Origin: Colletotrichum lupini
Taxonomy: Eukaryota; Ascomycota; Sordariomycetes; Glomerellales; Glomerellaceae
Direction of reading: 5' to 3'
Length of the DNA: 64,000 nt
NCBI RefSeq assembly: GCF_023278565.1
Contig: NC_064675.1
Location: 3,162,001-3,226,000, forward strand
Position numbers and translations under genes: made by a program. The notes under the pieces are model-generated. The model ran no database searches and had not been told where the DNA came from. It worked only from the letters and a program-made list of their open reading frames with translations. Positions 59,846 through 64,000 of the stretch are shown here, piece by piece (positions within the stretch are counted from its first letter, which is position 1; each line of letters opens with the position of its first letter).

Positions 59846-60426
59846 ATGGTCGTCTACTCCTTCTACATCTTCGACCGCCACACGGAATGCATCTACTCAA
59901 AAACCTGGCTCCCCGCCGAGCGCCCGCCATCCCAACAACCCCCCTCATCAGCCGGAACGGGCGCCGCACCACCACCATCACAGCAGCTCGGCCGCCGTAG
60001 CCAGGTAAACTCGGCCAAGGACGACGCCAAGCTCATCTTTGGCACGGTATTCTCCCTCCGCAACATGGTCCGCAAGCTCGGCGGGGACGACGACGCCTTT
60101 ATCAGCTACCGCACCTCGGCCTACAAGCTCCACTACTACGAGACGCCCTCGAACCTGCGCTTCGTCATGCTTACTGATACGGCGACGCTGAGTATGCGGA
60201 ATGTGCTGCATCAGATTTATATTAACCTCTGGGTTGAATACGGTACGGTGACAATTACCCACCCTGAGGGCTTCCTCTCTTTTCCTGGCAACGGATCATA
60301 ACTTGCTGACCTCTTTTTGCAGTCGTCAAGAACCCCCTAGCACCAGCCGAACACAAGGGTGGCGAAGGCGTCAAGAACGAACTTTTCGAGCTGGGTCTGG
60401 ATCAGTTCGTCAGGGGCTTGATGTGA
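59846..60426 (+). CDS. BET5: TRAPP complex subunit BET5 (TRAPPC1)
   Basis: Core longin-fold subunit of TRAPP, the Ypt1/Rab1 exchange factor for ER-to-Golgi and Golgi traffic and autophagy. Two exons, 59846-60242 and 60323-60426 (80-bp intron), 166 aa against about 145 in human and 159 in yeast. Signature: MVVYSFYIFDRHTECIYSKTW at the start, IFGTVFSLRNMVRKL, YETPSNLRFVMLTD, LHQIYINLWVEYVVKNPL, and the C-terminal LGLDQFVRGL. A Pro/Ser/Gln-rich insert of about 33 residues (26-58) lies between the first two strands. Converges with PEX3. Confidence 0.95.
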
Positions 60427-61077
60427 AGGACACCGTTCTCGCCGTTCGGCAGCCAGGTTGGAAAGGAACAAAGAACAAGAAAACACCAAACCCAGGGAAA
60501 GACGATATGTGAGTGGGAGCCCTTAGAACTGGGGAGGAGAAAGGGGAGAATCCCAACAACTCAACACGGGAGAATTCGATGTCGAGCCGCAACGAGCTTT
60601 TGCCAGGCTGGCATCATGGAACAAACGTGTCTACGAGATGCATTGTAGTCCCTGGCACCGATTGCGCACTTCATGCCTAAAGAAGGAAACCCCCCACCAC
60701 AAACATAGACGAAGAAAAGGCGTCCCAGAACCACTGGACGGCCTGACAACAAGAAAGAATCATCAGTAGAATCGCGGGCTGAGCAAAATGGATCAAAGGA
60801 ATGGACGGAGGCTGCGCCATCTCCAGCTCTGGGCTTAACCCCCGTACTTCGTTGATACAGATTCGAGAGATGAACCGTCTATCTCTTGACCATAGATTAT
60901 ACAATGATACCTATATTTCCAGCTCCATCCCTGCCTTACATTCCCACCTGTCCTGTCCATAACCCCGTAAATATCATTAAAAATGTCATAGCCAGGCTCA
61001 CACACCTCGAGAACACAACATCAATCGAGGTTCGGGCCACATGTACATGTTATGTCTCTCTATTTTGGATGGAAGGC
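60427..61077. other. Convergent intergenic region, BET5 / PEX3
   Basis: 651 bp between stop codons; both 3' UTRs. Nothing else recognised. Confidence 0.6.
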
Positions 61078-62844
61078 CTACTTGCTGTCCACCGCCCTCC
61101 CCCACGCGCTCTCAAAGCTAGACTGCGGGTTCACCATCACGAGGCTCTCCTCTCCGGTGCCCTGCGTCGTCCCCTGCGTCTGACTTGGGAAAGTTGCAGC
61201 AGTACCCTGGCTGGCGCGAGGCACTTCGCTGGCCCTCACGTCAACGGCGCTCGCCATGATGCCCTCGTCGTCGTGGTGGATCTCATTCTCCCAATTGCTC
61301 GAGTACACCACGGCCGCAAAGCCCTCGAGGTCGGCGACCTGCTCCATCTCCTGTAGGTACTCATTCGGCATCCCGTTGCCAATGATGTGGGCTTGCCTCG
61401 TGAGGACCGAGAGGATTTTGGGCAAGAGTACGACCACCTGCGACGAGCGCGGTTCCGACTCGGCGAGGTCCGGCTTATCAAAGGCTGCTGATGAGAGCTT
61501 CTTATCCACGAGCAGGGAGAAGCCGGCATCGAGGATGAGCGTGAGCACGTGCGTGAAGGAGGGCGACTCGATGAGATCCGACGTCTCGTCGAGCAGCCTT
61601 CTCACTGCGGGCGACGATGACGGCGAAGACTGAGACGTGGCGCTCTCGGACAGCATCACAGTGCTCTCCTCCAGGATGCCCGACTCGCGGAGGACGTGGT
61701 CCTCCTTGTCCCGCGGCGGAAGGAGGTAGGGCAGCCACTTTGCGGCCCTGCGCTCTTCGGGCGTGGCGCCCTCAACGGCCTTGCGCACCGCGAGCGTCAG
61801 CTCCGAGAACTGCTCGAAGCTGAGCAGGTCGCGCGGGCTCAGGTGGCCAAAGACCTGGCGGACGGCGGTCTCGACGCGCTGGCCGAGCTCCTTCCACCCC
61901 TCATTCAGGAGCCACCAGCTAAAGGTCAGGTAGCGACGGTTCGTCTCAAAGTCGTTGCCGTAAGGCTGGTCGAGGCCGTCGTCGTCATTGTTCTCCAGAC
62001 TGATAGTCGCTTGCGCGGTACCAGTCGCCAGGGATATAACGCTCGAGAGATAGCTACGGCGGCCGAGGAGGTTGAGTTGGACTCTTGTCAGCATCGTCAG
62101 CAATGCGAGGGTGTATAATAGCGTGAACGCTCTTGTTATGGCTGCGATGTCAATGTTAGAATCTTCTCCTCTCTCGCCTTCTCCATCACATCAGATAGGC
62201 GTCACTCACAGCTTATGGTCAGATCATCCCACAACTGCCTCTTCGACTTGCGACTCTTCTGCGCCGCCGCGCCGCCATCCTGTTGCGCACCCTCGGCGGC
62301 CCCTCCCGCGGTAGCCGACGTCGGGGCCGGTACCGTCAATTGGCTCGCGTGCACACCGCTCTCGCTCTGGACGCTGCTGCTGACCATGCTCCGTCCGTCG
62401 TCTTCTGTCATGGTAGTATCTGCGATGCTCGGCGGGCTGCCGCTGCCGCTCTTGAGGCTCTTGGTCTGACCCTTCATCTTCTGGATCTCGTAGGTGATCT
62501 TCTCCGTGTTCATGACCTCGAGTATATTCGTCGTTGCCGAGGGGAGGAGTGCGAGCACAGTAAATGTGCAGTCTTCTTGGTTTTGCTCAAATCGGCGGCG
62601 GAGGCTGCGATTGGGACACGGCGGTGTTAGTCGGGGGAGGGTGGTCATGGTAGCTTAGAGGAGGGTATCTTGGGAATGTAGCTCACTTCTCCTTGGCGAT
62701 GCGATCGCTGCTCATGCGCTCACGCGCATCGTTGATCTTGCCCATGACATATTGCGACACGACATAGCCCGCGCCGACTACACCCACGCTCACAGCGAGC
62801 GGTGTCCTATTTCGGCGGAACCATCGCCGAGTGGCTTCCAACAT
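61078..62844 (-). CDS. PEX3: Peroxisomal biogenesis factor 3 (peroxin-3)
   Basis: Membrane receptor for Pex19 that inserts peroxisomal membrane proteins and anchors Atg30/Inp1-type partners. Three exons: 62844-62687, 62604-62210, 62141-61078; 538 aa, within the range of filamentous-fungal Pex3. The N-terminus MLEATRRWFRRNRTPLAVSV has the basic patch and membrane segment (residues 14-34) that target it to peroxisomes. Landmarks: LRRRFEQNQEDCTFTVLALLP, QLWDDLTISSITRAFTLLYTLALLT, LLGRRSYLSSVISLA, YLTFSWWLLNEGW, EYLQEMEQVADLEGFAAVVYSSNW. A Ser/Thr-rich, disordered insertion sits at about 100-165. Diverges from the Atg101-like gene over 1.0 kb. Confidence 0.97.
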
Positions 62845-63868
62845 GGCTCGGTCTGGCGCGGCGAGCGACTAAAGTCCGAGAGATTAGCCTGGCTGTTGAT
62901 GGAAAGATAAAGTCCGGTCCGGAGTATGGTAGAGGGAAATGGAGGGAAAGGACCAGAAGGATTGAAGTTCAACAAAGATTGCGAGAATAGTTGAAAGAAC
63001 CCCGGATTGAAGCTTTCGAACCGAGTTAAAGAGTTAAAGAATAGAAAAAGGCGGTCGTCTTGCTAGGGGAATCATATGAAAAAAAAGAAGATTGGGAGAT
63101 TTTTTGTCTATTAAACCCCCCCAAAATTGGCTATCTGGGCGAGCTCTAGGAAGGCTGGTCGGCACGTAATGATAAGTTGGAGCAGTTAAGCAGACCAGGA
63201 GGAGAGGAGCTCGCGCCTGAAAGCCCAGTGACTGGCTACTGCTCTCTGCGAGTCGTGAACCGTGATTACCTCGGCCCAGCCACACCCACGTTCCCGCGTC
63301 ATCTTAATTCAATGCCCGTGTTTCCCAACTCTCTTGCCCCAACAGCTGTGGCTGAAGTGCCGGTACCGCAACCGCCGCCGTATCGAGCGCTTCCCCGGTA
63401 AGGTAGTGTAGGTACATCACTGCTCGCCCTTGCTGCCCACCACCAACGACTGCCCAAGTATCGTAAGTACCTTACCGTACGGGCTGCTACTGCACAAGGC
63501 TAGGTATGGCCACTCTCTACTCCCCAGGACCCAGCTCGGGGAACTTGGGAGTACCTTTCCCAACCAGGAAGAGTACCCCTGCTACCGATATCCCGTCCTC
63601 CCCCCGCCTCTGTCCCTTCCCTCCCTGGATCAACACAGCGGTAGTGACTCCCCGCTCTCTTCTGCCCGCCCGCCCCCTTATCGGTGCGGCGCATCAATGC
63701 TGGGCTCAAGTGTGCCCCTCAGTACATCTGACACCTTTCTTTGGGTCATTCCCTCACCTTACCTCAGGCAGAGGGAGAGAGTGTCTGTCACTCTCCTTCA
63801 CGCCAACCGCATCTGTCTGTCTAACAACCAACTCACCAAGCAAAATCCCATAATCGAGAAAAGGCACG
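62845..63868. promoter_or_regulatory. Divergent intergenic region, PEX3 / Atg101-like
   Basis: 1.02 kb that must contain both promoters. 63390-63520 is rich in GGTA/TACC motifs (GGTAAGGTAG, TAAGTACCTTACC). No gene or repeat otherwise. Confidence 0.5.
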
Positions 63869-64000
63869 ATGCAGCAGAGCAGCGCTCCAGAGTTCATTCT
63901 CGAGGCCTTTGCGGACCCGGCCTCCGTACGGGATGTCGTCAAAGGTACCTACCATCTCTGTCCCCCGTGTCCCGTCTCCCATCCCCAGTCCTCTTTCCCA
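63869..64000 (+). CDS. ATG101: Atg101-like protein, N-terminal exon only (cut by window end)
   Basis: ATG at 63869; first exon 63869-63944 encodes SSAPEFILEAFADPASVRDV then VVKG, followed by a GTACCT donor in phase. The 'FADP.SVRDVVKGILHTIFFHR' start is what I associate with fungal Atg101, a HORMA-fold partner of Atg13 in the autophagy-initiation complex, but the diagnostic LHTIFFHR part lies beyond the intron and outside the window. Only 26 residues are visible, so the assignment is tentative. Divergent from PEX3. Confidence 0.6.
   Translation, partial: MQQSSAPEFILEAFADPASVRDVVKGTYHLCPPCPVSHPQSSFP

Overview
The window is nuclear DNA of a filamentous ascomycete (Pezizomycotina). The best guess is a Sordariomycete, possibly near Colletotrichum or Verticillium; the genus is inference. 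The evidence is short (about 50-175 bp) GT..AG introns packed toward gene 5' ends, strong C-ending codon bias in translation genes, complex I subunits (absent from budding yeast), and Pezizomycotina-type versions of Atg101, Est1/Ebs1 and the CaMKK-like kinase. I rebuilt the exon structures by hand by joining reading frames at GT/AG sites; every phase closes. I found no tRNA, rRNA, CRISPR array, intact transposon or secondary-metabolite cluster.

Layout. 0.3-21.7 kb is gene-dense housekeeping: HTD2 (mitochondrial fatty acid synthesis), eRF1 (translation termination), a DUF1770/Atg43-type protein, a WHIM-domain chromatin protein, RPL2, adenosine kinase, an Est1/Ebs1/SMG7-like protein, a ZNF511-like zinc-finger protein, BUD31 (spliceosome), the complex I 14.8-kDa LYR subunit and RPC19 (Pol I/III). 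21.7-52.4 kb is gene-poor, with only two genes: an unrecognised proline/serine-rich protein (31.5-32.9 kb) and a Hal4/Sat4-type kinase (37.5-39.0 kb). 52.4-64 kb is dense again: an F-box protein, a MYND protein, a CaMKK/Ssp1-type kinase, BET5 (TRAPP), PEX3 and the start of an Atg101-like gene.

Genes mostly alternate strand, giving divergent promoters (BUD31/complex I 14.8 kDa, CaMKK/BET5, PEX3/ATG101) and convergent 3' ends. They serve unrelated housekeeping processes and do not form one pathway.

The most unusual signals are non-coding. The 1.72 kb before the unrecognised gene has no ATG on the coding strand but about 26 CAT, pointing to a very long scanned 5' leader. The 1.18 kb before the Hal4-type kinase is likewise ATG-free and contains a 142-bp almost pure G/C homopolymer tract. 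The adenosine kinase frame stays open upstream for 139 codons, starting with a presequence-like stretch. I found no new multi-gene system.
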